From the NCBI RefSeq assembly GCF_010882175.1, contig NZ_WKLH01000002.1:1719790-1783789 (forward strand): 64,000 bases of DNA, in the 5' to 3' direction. This document shows, piece after piece, positions 36,060-45,781 of the stretch. The notes under the pieces are model-generated. The model searched no databases. It was not told where the DNA came from and saw only the letters and a program-made list of their open reading frames with translations. Origin of the DNA: Mangrovibacterium lignilyticum (GTDB taxonomy: Bacteria; Bacteroidota; Bacteroidia; Bacteroidales; Prolixibacteraceae). The translations under genes were made by a program, and so were the position numbers. How positions within the stretch are numbered: the stretch's first letter is position 1; the number at the start of each line of letters is the position of its first letter.

Positions 36060-38021
36060 CTATTTTGTTGTCAATTCAACCAATACAAACGACTGAGGTT
36101 TCATTTCCAGGCTTAAAACATTTCCTTTCAAAGTTACCTTACTTTTTTGTGGTACAACCACATCCGGGTTAGCCAATGTATTGTACGCCATCAAATCAGG
36201 TTGAAACAACTCGGTTAAATCAGCCTCTTTTGAAGCTAATTTCCCGCCTTTCAAACTAACCTGAATAGATTTTGCCTCAACCGAGGAATTCACGACTTTC
36301 AAATAAACCTTTTGGGCTGTGTGATCAACCGAAGCACTTGCATACAAACTATCTTGTCCGGCCATCACATCGCCATCAGACAACACCGGTAATACATGGT
36401 CTCCACGGTGTGTTGAGTACATTTGCTGCACGTAATAGTTTGGTGTAGCAACCGACGCAAGGTTGTCGAACCAAATCAAGTCAGGACGCCATTGCCAAGC
36501 ATCAACATGTGCAAACAAGGGAGCATACGATGCCATTGAAACAACATCAGCATTACGTTCCAAGCCGGTCATAAATGCAGCTTCTGACAGAGCAGCCAAC
36601 CAGTTATTATTTGAAGTTGGATCTTGATTTTCGACGCGTGTGTGACTGGCATACTCTCCGGCAAAAACTTTAAGTCCTCCGCGCTCGTAGCTGTCATATC
36701 GTTTTGCACTGTTGAAAAACCAATCCGGATCTTTATAATAGTGTTCATCAACCAAATCAGCATTACGGGTCTTTAATTCTTTCCACAAATATTCAAAACG
36801 ATCTCCGTCAGAAGAAGGCCCTGAGCCCGAAACCAATTTAATCTCCGGATATTTCTCGTGCACTTTATTCGCAATTACATCATAACGCTCCAAATATTGG
36901 TCGCCCCATTGCTCATTCCCAATTCCCAAAAATTTCAGATTGAAGGGTTCCGGATGTCCCATTTCGGCGCGAAGTTTTCCCCATTTTGTAGAACTGTCTC
37001 CGTTGGCAAACTCAATTAAATCAAGTGCATCAGAAATATACGGTTCCATTTCATCCAAGGGAACCAATTCACCCGTATTATACTGGCAAGCCATTCCGCA
37101 ATTCAAAATTGGCAAAGCCTCAGCTCCTAGATCTTCAGCCAACTGGAAATATTCGAAAAATCCTAAACCAAAACTTTGGTAATAATCAGGCGTGTGGCGA
37201 TGCAGAAATTCGGTATTCCAACGATTAATCAGCACTTCACGCTCTTCGACTTCGCCAACTGTTTTCTTCCATTGGTAACGCATATCCAGGTGATGTCCTT
37301 CAACAATGCATCCACCAGGGAACCGCAGAAACCCGGGATGAAGTTCAGCCAGTTTTTCGGCCAAGTCGGCCCGCATACCATTCGGGCGGTTTTTGAACGT
37401 ATTTACCGGGAACAACGACACATATTTAAAATCAACAGCTCCGTCTCCCTCCAATGAAATCTTCAGACTTCCCTTGGCAGCAGTTGCGTTCGCTTTTAAA
37501 AGCAATTCAACCTTAGTCCAATCATTATCCGTCAATTTTACAGTACTCTCGGCAATGCAAGACTTGTCATCGCCCAACAGCTCAACTTTTAGGTTTTGAG
37601 CATTACCTGCAGCTAAACGAACATCAAGCGTCAGGCGATATTCTTCACCCTCGTGAATTCCCATTCCACGGAACCCGTCATTTTGAATGAAATTTGCTTT
37701 TCCTGACTTCAACGCAGGTAGGCGTATAAAACGTTTTTGTGTTCCTTCTGCTATTTCATTGATAATACGAATGGAATCTTTGTGTGAAGTTCTCCAGCCC
37801 ATCATTGGGTCATCGAAACCAAAAGAGCGGTTTTTCACCAACTCGCCATATAATCCACCGTCAGCGCCAAAATTAATGTCTTCGAAGAAAATCCCCCACA
37901 TAGTGGGCTCAATCGCCGGTCCCGGCTTATTCAATTGTAATTCGATTTTTGTTTGCGCCTGAACAAAAACCGAGCTCATTAATCCTAACACAAGGATACT
38001 TGCTTTCAGGTTTTTAAACAT
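36060..38021 (-). CDS. GH51-family alpha-L-arabinofuranosidase
   Basis: 653-aa secreted retaining glycosidase. Signal peptide to about residue 22 (SVFVQAQ). Opening WGIFFEDINFGADGGLYGELV, a CBM-like beta insertion at about 80-205, and a (beta/alpha)8 barrel with acid/base Glu370 in LGIGNEQWG and nucleophile Glu456 in VFAGEYAS. A C-terminal beta-domain closes the protein. It removes arabinofuranose from arabinan, arabinoxylan or side chains of pectin, complementing the GH43 and GH28 enzymes in the window although they are not clustered. Single gene, terminator downstream. Confidence 0.95.
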   Translation of the reverse strand: MFKNLKASILVLGLMSSVFVQAQTKIELQLNKPGPAIEPTMWGIFFEDINFGADGGLYGELVKNRSFGFDDPMMGWRTSHKDSIRIINEIAEGTQKRFIRLPALKSGKANFIQNDGFRGMGIHEGEEYRLTLDVRLAAGNAQNLKVELLGDDKSCIAESTVKLTDNDWTKVELLLKANATAAKGSLKISLEGDGAVDFKYVSLFPVNTFKNRPNGMRADLAEKLAELHPGFLRFPGGCIVEGHHLDMRYQWKKTVGEVEEREVLINRWNTEFLHRHTPDYYQSFGLGFFEYFQLAEDLGAEALPILNCGMACQYNTGELVPLDEMEPYISDALDLIEFANGDSSTKWGKLRAEMGHPEPFNLKFLGIGNEQWGDQYLERYDVIANKVHEKYPEIKLVSGSGPSSDGDRFEYLWKELKTRNADLVDEHYYKDPDWFFNSAKRYDSYERGGLKVFAGEYASHTRVENQDPTSNNNWLAALSEAAFMTGLERNADVVSMASYAPLFAHVDAWQWRPDLIWFDNLASVATPNYYVQQMYSTHRGDHVLPVLSDGDVMAGQDSLYASASVDHTAQKVYLKVVNSSVEAKSIQVSLKGGKLASKEADLTELFQPDLMAYNTLANPDVVVPQKSKVTLKGNVLSLEMKPQSFVLVELTTK

Positions 38022-38352
38022 GATTTGATCGTTTATATAATTTGTTAATCGCGTGTTGTTCTGATGGTGAACATTCAGAAACGACCTCCAAGATACAAAT
38101 AAAAGTAATAAATACTTTTAACTGCACTGTAAAAATTTCGAATAGTGCTCACCCCTTCCGGAAACGCCGATATTAAGAAATACAACCGCCTGTCGGGATA
38201 CGCTCATACAAATCAGAAAATTTTGACTTTGACGAACGTACGAAGGGTGGATGCCCGATCCGAATTAAGGAATGATTAATCTTCCGGTAGATTTCAGACA
38301 ATAGCGAGACATTCATCATAAAGCTTATAATTTTGTCCAAAATTTTGAGACG
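38022..38352. other. Divergent intergenic region GH51 / EamA gene
   Basis: 331 bp without a gene. TAATTTTG at 38328-38335 fits the -7 element and lies 17 bp before the plus-strand start. Confidence 0.55.
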
Positions 38353-39255
38353 ATGTGGGTAATTTTGGCTTTGATTTCAGCGGTGCTGTTGGGTTTGTAT
38401 GATGTTTTCAAGAAGTTATCTCTGAATTACAACGCTGTATTACCGGTACTGTTTTTGTCGACGGTTACTGCCGCTGTCGCGGTTTCCCCTATCGTTATTG
38501 GCTCCGTCTATTTCCCCGAAGCTTTTCAAAAGGTTCACCTTTACGTTCCTCCCATAACGGCACACGAACACCTGCTTATTTTTATCAAATCAGTTATCGT
38601 TGTTAGCAGCTGGATTTTTGCCTTTCATGCCATGAAGCATCTCCCCATCACGCTGATTTCCCCTATTCGGGCTACCGGACCAATCTGGACGCTAATCGGT
38701 GCAATTCTGATTTTTCAGGAACGCCTGAATCTCGTGCAATGGTTTGGAGTTTTGGTTACGCTCTGTTTTTTTTACCTGCTATCAACAGCCGGGAAACTGG
38801 AAGGCATCAGCTTCCGCAAAAATGTTTGGATTTTCTGCATCATTGCAGCCACCTTACTTGGAGCAGCCAGTGGCCTGTTCGATAAATACATCATGCGGCA
38901 AATCGACCGTATTGCCGTTCAAGCCTGGTTTTCGTATTACCAAGTCGTGGTTATGCTACCCGCAATAGCCCTGTTTCGGTGGAAACGTCCCAAAGCCGAA
39001 CGTCCGCCCTTTGAATGGCGTTGGAGCATTCCTCTAATTGCTATCTTCCTGCTTTTTGCTGATTATGCCTACTTCTACGCGCTCAGTATCCCCGACTCCA
39101 TGATTTCCATAATTTCAGCCTTGCGTCGAGGAGGAGTCTTGGTTGCCTTTGCAACAGGAGCATTGCTCTTTCATGAACGCAACATCAGACGTAAAGGAAT
39201 ATACCTGTTGGGAATTCTGTTAGGGATTCTGATTATCAGTTTCGGGACACATTAA
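38353..39255 (+). CDS. EamA-family (DMT) transporter
   Basis: 300 aa, about ten membrane segments in two EamA repeats. MWVILALISAVLLGLYDVFK opens repeat 1, which ends HLPITLISPIRATGPIWTL; repeat 2 starts NVWIFCIIAATLLGAASG. This is a different subfamily from the gene at 31271 (the two share little beyond topology). The substrate is unknown. It stands alone, and the putative -7 element implies a very short leader. Confidence 0.86.
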   Translation: MWVILALISAVLLGLYDVFKKLSLNYNAVLPVLFLSTVTAAVAVSPIVIGSVYFPEAFQKVHLYVPPITAHEHLLIFIKSVIVVSSWIFAFHAMKHLPITLISPIRATGPIWTLIGAILIFQERLNLVQWFGVLVTLCFFYLLSTAGKLEGISFRKNVWIFCIIAATLLGAASGLFDKYIMRQIDRIAVQAWFSYYQVVVMLPAIALFRWKRPKAERPPFEWRWSIPLIAIFLLFADYAYFYALSIPDSMISIISALRRGGVLVAFATGALLFHERNIRRKGIYLLGILLGILIISFGTH

Positions 39256-39455
39256 AACCTAATTCCCCAATAGTGTTTGGCGAAACAGGAATCCTCTAGT
39301 AAAGTCATCTTGAGCAAGCAGACGGACATGACGTTTTCGTTAGTGGCTTTAAATTCTTCGAACACATTCGGCGAACACCGATTTGAAATACACATCCTAA
39401 AAAATCAACTTTCATTTTTGATTCCATTGTTTTCGTTCTAATTTTAAAGGAAAAA

Positions 39456-39959
39456 ATGGAACACATTCTGATATACCAGGGAGATATCACTGAAATGCAC
39501 GTTGATGCTATTGTTAACGCTGCCAATAAAAGTTTACTCGGAGGAGGTGGTGTCGATGGAGCCATTCACCGGGTGGCGGGTCCTCGTTTGCTCGAAGAAT
39601 GTCGAAAGTTGAATGGCTGTGAAACCGGTGAAGCGAAAATAACCCAAGCATATAAACTTCCCTGTCGCTTCGTCATCCATACGGTAGGCCCGGTTTGGTA
39701 CGGCGGAGAGATTGGCGAAAAAGAACTGTTGACCAATGCCTACCTGAACAGTTTGAAGCTAGCGAAAGAATACAAACTCGCAACCATCGCTTTCCCAAAT
39801 ATCAGCACTGGTGTTTATCACTTCCCGAAAGAACTGGCTGCAAAAATTGCCATGAAAACAGTCCAGGATTTCTTGTCAAAAAATGAGTTTCCGAAAACGG
39901 TTACTTTTTGTGTTTTCGATCAGGAAAACTTCGAGATTTACGAGCAATTGCTTCACTAA
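39456..39959 (+). CDS. Macrodomain protein (ADP-ribose hydrolase type)
   Basis: 167-aa single macrodomain of the MacroD/YmdB class. [35 protein letters not shown] carries the family's Asn-Ala-Ala-Asn loop and the catalytic [10 protein letters not shown] loop, split here as two blocks. [11 protein letters not shown] is the second phosphate loop. It should remove ADP-ribose from mono-ADP-ribosylated acidic residues or deacetylate O-acetyl-ADP-ribose. No ADP-ribosyltransferase or sirtuin gene is adjacent. Confidence 0.93.
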   Translation: MEHILIYQGDITEMHVDAIVNAANKSLLGGGGVDGAIHRVAGPRLLEECRKLNGCETGEAKITQAYKLPCRFVIHTVGPVWYGGEIGEKELLTNAYLNSLKLAKEYKLATIAFPNISTGVYHFPKELAAKIAMKTVQDFLSKNEFPKTVTFCVFDQENFEIYEQLLH

Positions 39960-40141
39960 GCAAACTGGCAGTAAAAAAAAGGCATTGCTTTTGCTGATGC
40001 GTAAATCAGCTGTTCATTTTGGAAATCCAACCTTCCCGTTCAGCTATATTTTTGTTTCATTAAAAAAGTAGCATCAACGATTCACACTCCAAAGAAAGCC
40101 ATTAACTTGGGGGTGACAAAATGGTCGGAAAATAGGAAAAC

Positions 40142-42556
40142 ATGAAATTCTTCAAAATTGAAATTCAAATTACGATACTGACCCTCATTATCGGAGTTGC
40201 AGTAGTCGGATCTGGTTATCTTGTTTACAAAAGCCTTTCCGAAATCATCGACTCTATTCACCGGGAAGCGCGGCCGGACTATAAGCTATTGCTGATTAAG
40301 GATATCTCTGCAGAATTGAATGAGGTTGAAAATTCAGTTCGTTTGTACAGCCTCACAGGAAACGAAAACTACATTTACCGATTCCACAAACTAAACAATA
40401 GCGTACAGGAGAAGCTTACAAACCTTGAAGATTATGCTATCCCTGAATCAGAAGAAGTTCAAAAGATTGATTCTATCCAGTTGCTTTCGAACCAAAAACT
40501 GGTCATCTGGTCTCAAATCCGGAATCTGCACAAGCAAAAGATCCAGAAACAAACTGAAAAGCCGTTAACCGAACTGGTTTCTAAAATCGATACGGCAATT
40601 ATACAACCCGACACCATCAAATTTGAGCAACCCAAGAAGCAAAGTTTTTTTAAACGCGTGTTTGGGAAACAAGATACGACAACCAAAGAACCGATTATTA
40701 TAGACAAGACGGAAGAAAAAGAACAGTTGAAGCAAGAGATCGCTGAAATAGAGGAACAGATCAGCACCGATAACCTCGAGCTACAAAGCAAGGAAAGAAC
40801 ACTACTCGAGCGCAATATAAAAGTTACAGACCAGATTAACCGTTTGATCACAGCAATTGAGATTGTAGAACAAAGACGATTGGAAACAAAAACGCAGGAG
40901 GCCGATTTCATGGCGGCTCAGATTTACCGGCGACTGGTCATGTTCACCGGAACATCCATCTTACTTTTAATTATCGTACTCATTCTCTTTTTCCGCAATC
41001 TTCAGAAAAACAGGTCTTATCAAAATATTTTGAAGAAAGCCCGGGCCGACGCCGAAAACCTGGCTAAAGCAAAAGAGCGATTTGTCGCCACCGTTAGTCA
41101 TGAAATGCGCACACCTGTAAACGCCATTTATGGGCTTAGTGAGCAAATGTTGCAACGCGTGAAAGAGCCTGATTTAAAATCGGATCTCAACATTGTGTAC
41201 AAATCGGCCGACCACTTAATTACCTTGGTAAACGACACCCTTGACTTCTCGAAAATTGAATCGCAAAAAATGACTTTTGAAAAGATTGACTTTGTACCAT
41301 CCGAGCTATTCAGCGAGATTATCACCTTGCATCAGGTACCGGCTCGTGCTAAAGGGTTGGAGCTCGTTTTGCAAAGTGATATTCCGGAAAACCGGGTGTA
41401 TAAAGGAGATCCGGTTCGGCTGAAACAAATTTTAATCAACCTGTTTACCAATGCCATAAAATTCACCAACAAAGGGAAAGTCACCCTAGAAGCAACCGAA
41501 GAGAAAATGGCCGGTCACCATTACAAATTGATTGTCGATGTGGTTGACTCAGGAGTCGGGATTCCACAAAATAACCTACCAAAAATATTTGAAGAATTTG
41601 TTCAGCTTGACGGAGACAACGCCCAAAAACACCGTGGAGCCGGGTTGGGCTTGGCTATCGTTAGAAAGCTCGTCGACTTGCAAGGTGGGGAAATAAAGGT
41701 GAAAAGCCTGGTTGGGAAAGGCACACGATTTACAGTTGAAATACCTTACCCGGAAGGAGACCCTAAAGCCTACCAACCGGAGACCAAACAACCGGACGAA
41801 ACACCGGCCTGGTTTAAAAACCTCAAACTACTGTTGGTTGACGATGAAGCTTTCAATTTGTATCTATTGAAAAACATCCTGAACAAATGGGGCATCTCAT
41901 ACAGCGAAGCACAAAATGGACTGGAAGCCGTAAACATGGCCCAAAAGGATCATTTCGATCTGATTTTAATGGACATGCGTATGCCCGTGATGGATGGTTT
42001 TGAAGCCAGCTCTAAAATTCTTCAACAAAATCCGGCAGCTGCGATTGTCGTACTCACAGCAACTAACCGAACCGAAGATGAAGAACGTTATAAATCAATT
42101 GGAATATGGGAATTCCTTCAAAAGCCTTTCCCTGAACGTGCCTTATTCAACTTGATTGTTCAATTGAAAGACAGGGATATCCCCGAAATTCTGCAAGCTC
42201 AGTTACCCATCGAACAAGATCGCCTCGATTTAGACGAGTTAAAAAACGTACTCGGTGGAGACGAAGCATTTTTCAAGGAAATGGTCGATCTGTTTGTAAG
42301 CTCTGCCCATAAATGCAGAAATTCGCTCGAAATTGCTATTCAAAATAAAGATAATAACGGCTTGGTTGAAGCTGCCCACAAGCTGGCTGCACCGGCAAAA
42401 CACATGCTCGCGAACAAACTTTACAGCCTTTTGAAGGATTTGGAGAAAAAAGGAGCAGAAAATGAAGAGTGGACTATTTTGGAAAAACTGGTCAAAGAAG
42501 TAGACCATCAAATTGAAACTTTCCTGAATGTACTAAAGAGTGAAACACAAAATTGA
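40142..42556 (+). CDS. Hybrid histidine kinase with receiver and HPt domains
   Basis: 804-aa membrane sensor. Membrane segments at about 8-29 and 266-285 flank a helical, coiled-coil-rich periplasmic region with a CHASE3-like four-helix pattern. HisKA has His320 in ATVSHEMRTP, and HATPase_c has NLFTNAIKFTN, DSGVGIP and GAGLGLAI. The receiver has phospho-acceptor Asp611 in LILMDMRMP, and the C-terminal HPt has His746 in EAAHKLAAPAKHM. All three phosphorelay residues are present, so a His-Asp-His chain can hand phosphate to a separate regulator. The sigma-54 activator gene 124 bp downstream, same strand, is the obvious recipient. Confidence 0.93.
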   Translation: MKFFKIEIQITILTLIIGVAVVGSGYLVYKSLSEIIDSIHREARPDYKLLLIKDISAELNEVENSVRLYSLTGNENYIYRFHKLNNSVQEKLTNLEDYAIPESEEVQKIDSIQLLSNQKLVIWSQIRNLHKQKIQKQTEKPLTELVSKIDTAIIQPDTIKFEQPKKQSFFKRVFGKQDTTTKEPIIIDKTEEKEQLKQEIAEIEEQISTDNLELQSKERTLLERNIKVTDQINRLITAIEIVEQRRLETKTQEADFMAAQIYRRLVMFTGTSILLLIIVLILFFRNLQKNRSYQNILKKARADAENLAKAKERFVATVSHEMRTPVNAIYGLSEQMLQRVKEPDLKSDLNIVYKSADHLITLVNDTLDFSKIESQKMTFEKIDFVPSELFSEIITLHQVPARAKGLELVLQSDIPENRVYKGDPVRLKQILINLFTNAIKFTNKGKVTLEATEEKMAGHHYKLIVDVVDSGVGIPQNNLPKIFEEFVQLDGDNAQKHRGAGLGLAIVRKLVDLQGGEIKVKSLVGKGTRFTVEIPYPEGDPKAYQPETKQPDETPAWFKNLKLLLVDDEAFNLYLLKNILNKWGISYSEAQNGLEAVNMAQKDHFDLILMDMRMPVMDGFEASSKILQQNPAAAIVVLTATNRTEDEERYKSIGIWEFLQKPFPERALFNLIVQLKDRDIPEILQAQLPIEQDRLDLDELKNVLGGDEAFFKEMVDLFVSSAHKCRNSLEIAIQNKDNNGLVEAAHKLAAPAKHMLANKLYSLLKDLEKKGAENEEWTILEKLVKEVDHQIETFLNVLKSETQN

Positions 42557-42680
42557 CAGGAACACGAGATGTTAAAATAAGCAAAAACTATTCTCAAAAT
42601 GAGAATTACTATCATTATCTTCATTTTTCTTGCTACATTGCGCACACTTCCCTCAATGAAAAAGATCTAATTTTAGTTTT

Positions 42681-44039
42681 ATGGCTGAAAAAGCATTCAA
42701 AATATTTGTAGTTGAAGATGACGAATGGTACCGCCGCTTATTGGTCCACAACCTCTCATTGAATCCGGACTACGAAATTCAAGCCTTTGCAACCGGCAAG
42801 GCATGTTTATCAAAACTGGATGAGCACCCCGACATTGTTACCTTGGACTATCGTCTGCCCGATATGAAGGGGCTGGAAGTTCTGAAGCAAATTAAAGAAG
42901 TCAATGATGACATTCAGGTCATCCTCATTTCGGAACAGGATGATATTGGCATTGTGGTTGAATTACTGAAAGAAGGCGCCTACGATTACATTGTCAAATC
43001 GCGCGACATTAAAGAGCGTTTGCTAAATACGGTTAACAACATCAGAAACCGGAACAAACTGAAAAAAGAAATTGTCAGTTTGCGCCAGGAGGTCAAGAAA
43101 AAGTACAGTTACCAAAATACCATCATCGGGAACAGTGCCGCAGCACAACAAATTTTCGAGTTGATTGACCGAGCTACGCGCACCAATATTACCGTGACTG
43201 TTACCGGGGAAACCGGAACAGGGAAAGAATTGGTTGCCAAAGCAATTCATTATAACTCAAACCGGGCCAAGAAGCCGTTTGTGGCCGTTAATGTCGCGGC
43301 TATTCCCAAAGACTTGATTGAAAGTGAACTTTTTGGACACGAGAAAGGCGCTTTTACCGGCGCCAACTTCCGAAGGATTGGAAAGTTCGAAGAAGCCAAC
43401 GAAGGAACGCTGTTCCTGGACGAAATGGCAGAAATGGATATCTCCCTACAAGCCAAATTATTGAGAGCTCTTCAGGAGAAAGAAATCATTCGGGTGGGTA
43501 GTAACGCACCTGTAAAAACCGACTGCCGTATTATTATTGCCACCAACAGAAACCTGTTGGAAGAAGTGAAACTAGGCAACTTTCGACAGGACTTATATTA
43601 CCGCTTGTACGGCTTGCCGATCGAACTTTCGCCACTTCGCCATCGCGGAAACGATGTTATCATGTTAGCCAAGCACTTCATGCAACAATTTTGCTCCGAA
43701 AATAAAATGGAAGCTAAAAATCTAAGCTCCGACGCCACAGCCAAATTACTGGCCTACTCGTTTCCCGGCAATATCAGAGAGTTGAAATCGATCATTGAAC
43801 TGGCCGTTACTCTTTGCGACCACCAGGAAATTACAGCCGACCATATTGTCTTTGGCGGTGGTCACGATGCTATGGCTGACATCGCAACGCAGGAAATGAC
43901 CCTCCGGGAATATGACATCCAAATTGTAAAAACATTCCTCAAGAAATATGAGAATAACACCAAACTGGTTGCTGAAAAACTAGACATAGGTGTAGCGACC
44001 ATTTATCGGATGCTCAAAGAAGATAAAGTTTCGAGTTAG
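42681..44039 (+). CDS. Sigma-54-dependent response regulator
   Basis: 452-aa NtrC-class activator. Receiver (1 to about 120) with acidic pair Asp13/Asp14 and phospho-acceptor Asp56 (IVTLDYRLP). AAA+ domain (about 145-375) with Walker A GETGTGKE (176-183) and the sigma-54 contacting GAFTGA (223-228). Walker B is in GTLFLDEMAEM. A C-terminal Fis-type helix-turn-helix ends EKLDIGVATIYRMLKED. It is predicted to be phosphorylated by the upstream hybrid kinase. A strong terminator follows, and a sigma-54-like element precedes the next gene, which may be its target. Confidence 0.96.
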   Translation: MAEKAFKIFVVEDDEWYRRLLVHNLSLNPDYEIQAFATGKACLSKLDEHPDIVTLDYRLPDMKGLEVLKQIKEVNDDIQVILISEQDDIGIVVELLKEGAYDYIVKSRDIKERLLNTVNNIRNRNKLKKEIVSLRQEVKKKYSYQNTIIGNSAAAQQIFELIDRATRTNITVTVTGETGTGKELVAKAIHYNSNRAKKPFVAVNVAAIPKDLIESELFGHEKGAFTGANFRRIGKFEEANEGTLFLDEMAEMDISLQAKLLRALQEKEIIRVGSNAPVKTDCRIIIATNRNLLEEVKLGNFRQDLYYRLYGLPIELSPLRHRGNDVIMLAKHFMQQFCSENKMEAKNLSSDATAKLLAYSFPGNIRELKSIIELAVTLCDHQEITADHIVFGGGHDAMADIATQEMTLREYDIQIVKTFLKKYENNTKLVAEKLDIGVATIYRMLKEDKVSS

Positions 44040-44061
44040 ACCTTCGATCAACGAAAAAATC

Positions 44062-44104
44062 AAGCCATGAATTGATACGATCATATCAATTCATGGCTTT
44101 TTTG
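44062..44104 (+). terminator. Terminator of the kinase/regulator pair
   Basis: 16-bp perfect stem AAGCCATGAATTGATA / TATCAATTCATGGCTT around CGATCA, followed by T6. Confidence 0.93.
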
Positions 44105-44248
44105 TATCCTCCAATTCCATTCCTGAAACTGAACGGGTTATCATTTTACAACTCAAATTGACATCTAGTGAATCATTTTGATACAGAATGGCTCAAAGAC
44201 CAAATACAAAAAGCCTGTATTTCAGCAACTTAATCCAACACGTTCTAT

Positions 44249-44265
44249 TTGGCACATAGATTGGC
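44249..44265 (+). promoter_or_regulatory. Sigma-54-like promoter candidate
   Basis: TTGGCAC at 44249-44255 matches the -24 element (TTGGCACG). TTGG at 44261-44264 occupies the -12 position (consensus TTGC), with one mismatch at the key C. It lies in the gap after the sigma-54 activator gene, 90 bp before the next start. Nothing else is seen in this 315-bp gap. Confidence 0.4.
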
Positions 44266-44354
44266 TATAAATGGTCGGTTACAAATTACAAAAAACCGCT
44301 TAAGAGGCGGAATGAAAGAAAAAATAAAACCCTAATTATGGAGGAACATTTATC

Positions 44355-45257
44355 ATGGACAAAAAACAAATTAAGACGCTAGTTATTGCCGCTGTTGTAT
44401 TCGTTGTAGCAATAATTGGCGGTGTATATGTTTACACACAAAAAGAAGCTCAGTTAAATTCGATGGCTTCAGAAAAATCTGATCTTTTCGAACAGATGCA
44501 AGTTAAAGATTCTCTTTTGAATGACATGGAAGACACTTTCGCCGAAATCGAAAACAACCTGACATTCATTAAGGAAAAAAGAAGTCAGCTTTCAATCCAG
44601 GATGCAGAAGGCGTACAAAATCAAAAGCAGGAATTAGTTGCAGACATCGCTTTGATGAATACGATGTTGGAAGAAAGCAGTAAAAAAATTACTGATCTGG
44701 AAGCCAAATTGAAAAAATCGGGCATTAACCTGAGATCTTTTGAAAAACGAATCGCTGCTTTGAATGAGAGCATCAACACGCAAAACACACAGATTGCCGA
44801 ATTGAAGCAAATTATTGAGCAAAAAGATTTCCAATTGGCTGAATTCGATGCCAAAGTAACTGAATTGAATGATGCCATGATGGTTCAAAACGATTCACTT
44901 ACCCACGAATCAGAACGTCTGGTTGAAAGAACCAACCAAATGAACACAGGCCATGTTGCTTACGGAACTTATAAAGAACTTAGAGATAAAGGACTTCTGA
45001 CAAAAGAAGGTGGTATCCTCGGAATTGGAGCAAACAAAGTAATCAATGGCAGCTTTGATGAGGACTACTTCACAAGCCTGGATATCCGCGACACAAAAAT
45101 TATCCCTTTGCATACCCAAAAAGCACAGGTAATTTCTGAACATCCAACAGATTCATATTCATTAGTTGAAGAAGACGGACAAATTGCTTACCTGCAAATT
45201 GATAATCCGGATGAATTCTGGAAAGTTTCGAAATACGCAGTTATTGAGGTGAAATAA
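44355..45257 (+). CDS. Membrane-anchored coiled-coil protein of unknown function
   Basis: 300 aa. Short cytoplasmic start (MDKKQIK), one membrane segment (about 8-27) and a long coiled coil (about 30-195, heptads rich in Glu/Lys/Leu, Gln). A small globular C-terminal domain (about 200-300) contains HVAYGTYKELRDKGLLTKEGGILGIGA and a closing EFWKVSKYAVIEVK. I do not recognise the C-terminal domain, though proteins of this layout occur in Bacteroidota. The ATG follows a clear Shine-Dalgarno (GGAGGA at 44341-44346). It may be a target of the sigma-54 activator, judging by the upstream element. It ends at a terminator. Confidence 0.78.
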   Translation: MDKKQIKTLVIAAVVFVVAIIGGVYVYTQKEAQLNSMASEKSDLFEQMQVKDSLLNDMEDTFAEIENNLTFIKEKRSQLSIQDAEGVQNQKQELVADIALMNTMLEESSKKITDLEAKLKKSGINLRSFEKRIAALNESINTQNTQIAELKQIIEQKDFQLAEFDAKVTELNDAMMVQNDSLTHESERLVERTNQMNTGHVAYGTYKELRDKGLLTKEGGILGIGANKVINGSFDEDYFTSLDIRDTKIIPLHTQKAQVISEHPTDSYSLVEEDGQIAYLQIDNPDEFWKVSKYAVIEVK

Positions 45258-45337
45258 AAAATCAGTCGTCTCAAAGTCATTTAGTTCTAAAAAAATATTC
45301 AAGATATCCCTTACCTCGAATAATTGCGTTAGACAAG

Positions 45338-45376
45338 TCAGAAGCCGTCACTGAATTTTCAGGACGGCTTCTCTTA
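45338..45376. terminator. Terminator between convergent genes
   Basis: AGAAGCCGTC (45340-45349) pairs with GACGGCTTCT (45363-45372), with CTGAATTTTCAG forming an inner stem-loop. Confidence 0.75.
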
Positions 45377-45394
45377 TTCTATCTATTTGAATTT

Positions 45395-45772
45395 CTATTC
45401 TTCAAAAAGCTGGTTCAACGCTAAATAATAATCTTCATTCCAACCTTCGACAATATTTTCGTAGGCTTCGTCCGGAATATTAGTCTGCTTCACTTCCATG
45501 CTTGTTCCACCTTTATGTGGATGGAATTTGATGGTGACAAGCGAATTCTCATCTTCACCAAAATACCATTCCTGAACGATTTTCTGATCTTTTACAAACT
45601 CGATGTTTTTCCCGCAAATACTTCCGTCCCACATTGAAAATTCAGTTCCCGGAACTTCTTCCATTTCGGCATCCTCTCCGGTCCAAATCTCAATCATAAT
45701 CTTGTTGGTCATTGCATTGTACACATCCTTTGGATCCGCCGTAAAGTGGAAATATTGTTTGAATTCTTTCAT
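45395..45772 (-). CDS. START-like (AHSA1/SRPBCC) domain protein
   Basis: 125-aa single-domain protein of the Aha1-like START fold. FTADPKDVYNAMTNKIMIEIWTGEDAEM is the typical opening, KIVQEWYFGEDENSLVTIKF the central strands, and VEGWNEDYYLALNQLFEE the long C-terminal helix. Members bind hydrophobic ligands or act as small chaperone-like factors; the role here is unknown. It starts 9 bp after the DUF3078 gene, so it is co-transcribed with it. Confidence 0.87.
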   Translation of the reverse strand: MKEFKQYFHFTADPKDVYNAMTNKIMIEIWTGEDAEMEEVPGTEFSMWDGSICGKNIEFVKDQKIVQEWYFGEDENSLVTIKFHPHKGGTSMEVKQTNIPDEAYENIVEGWNEDYYLALNQLFEE

Positions 45773-45781
45773 GTTTCTTTT

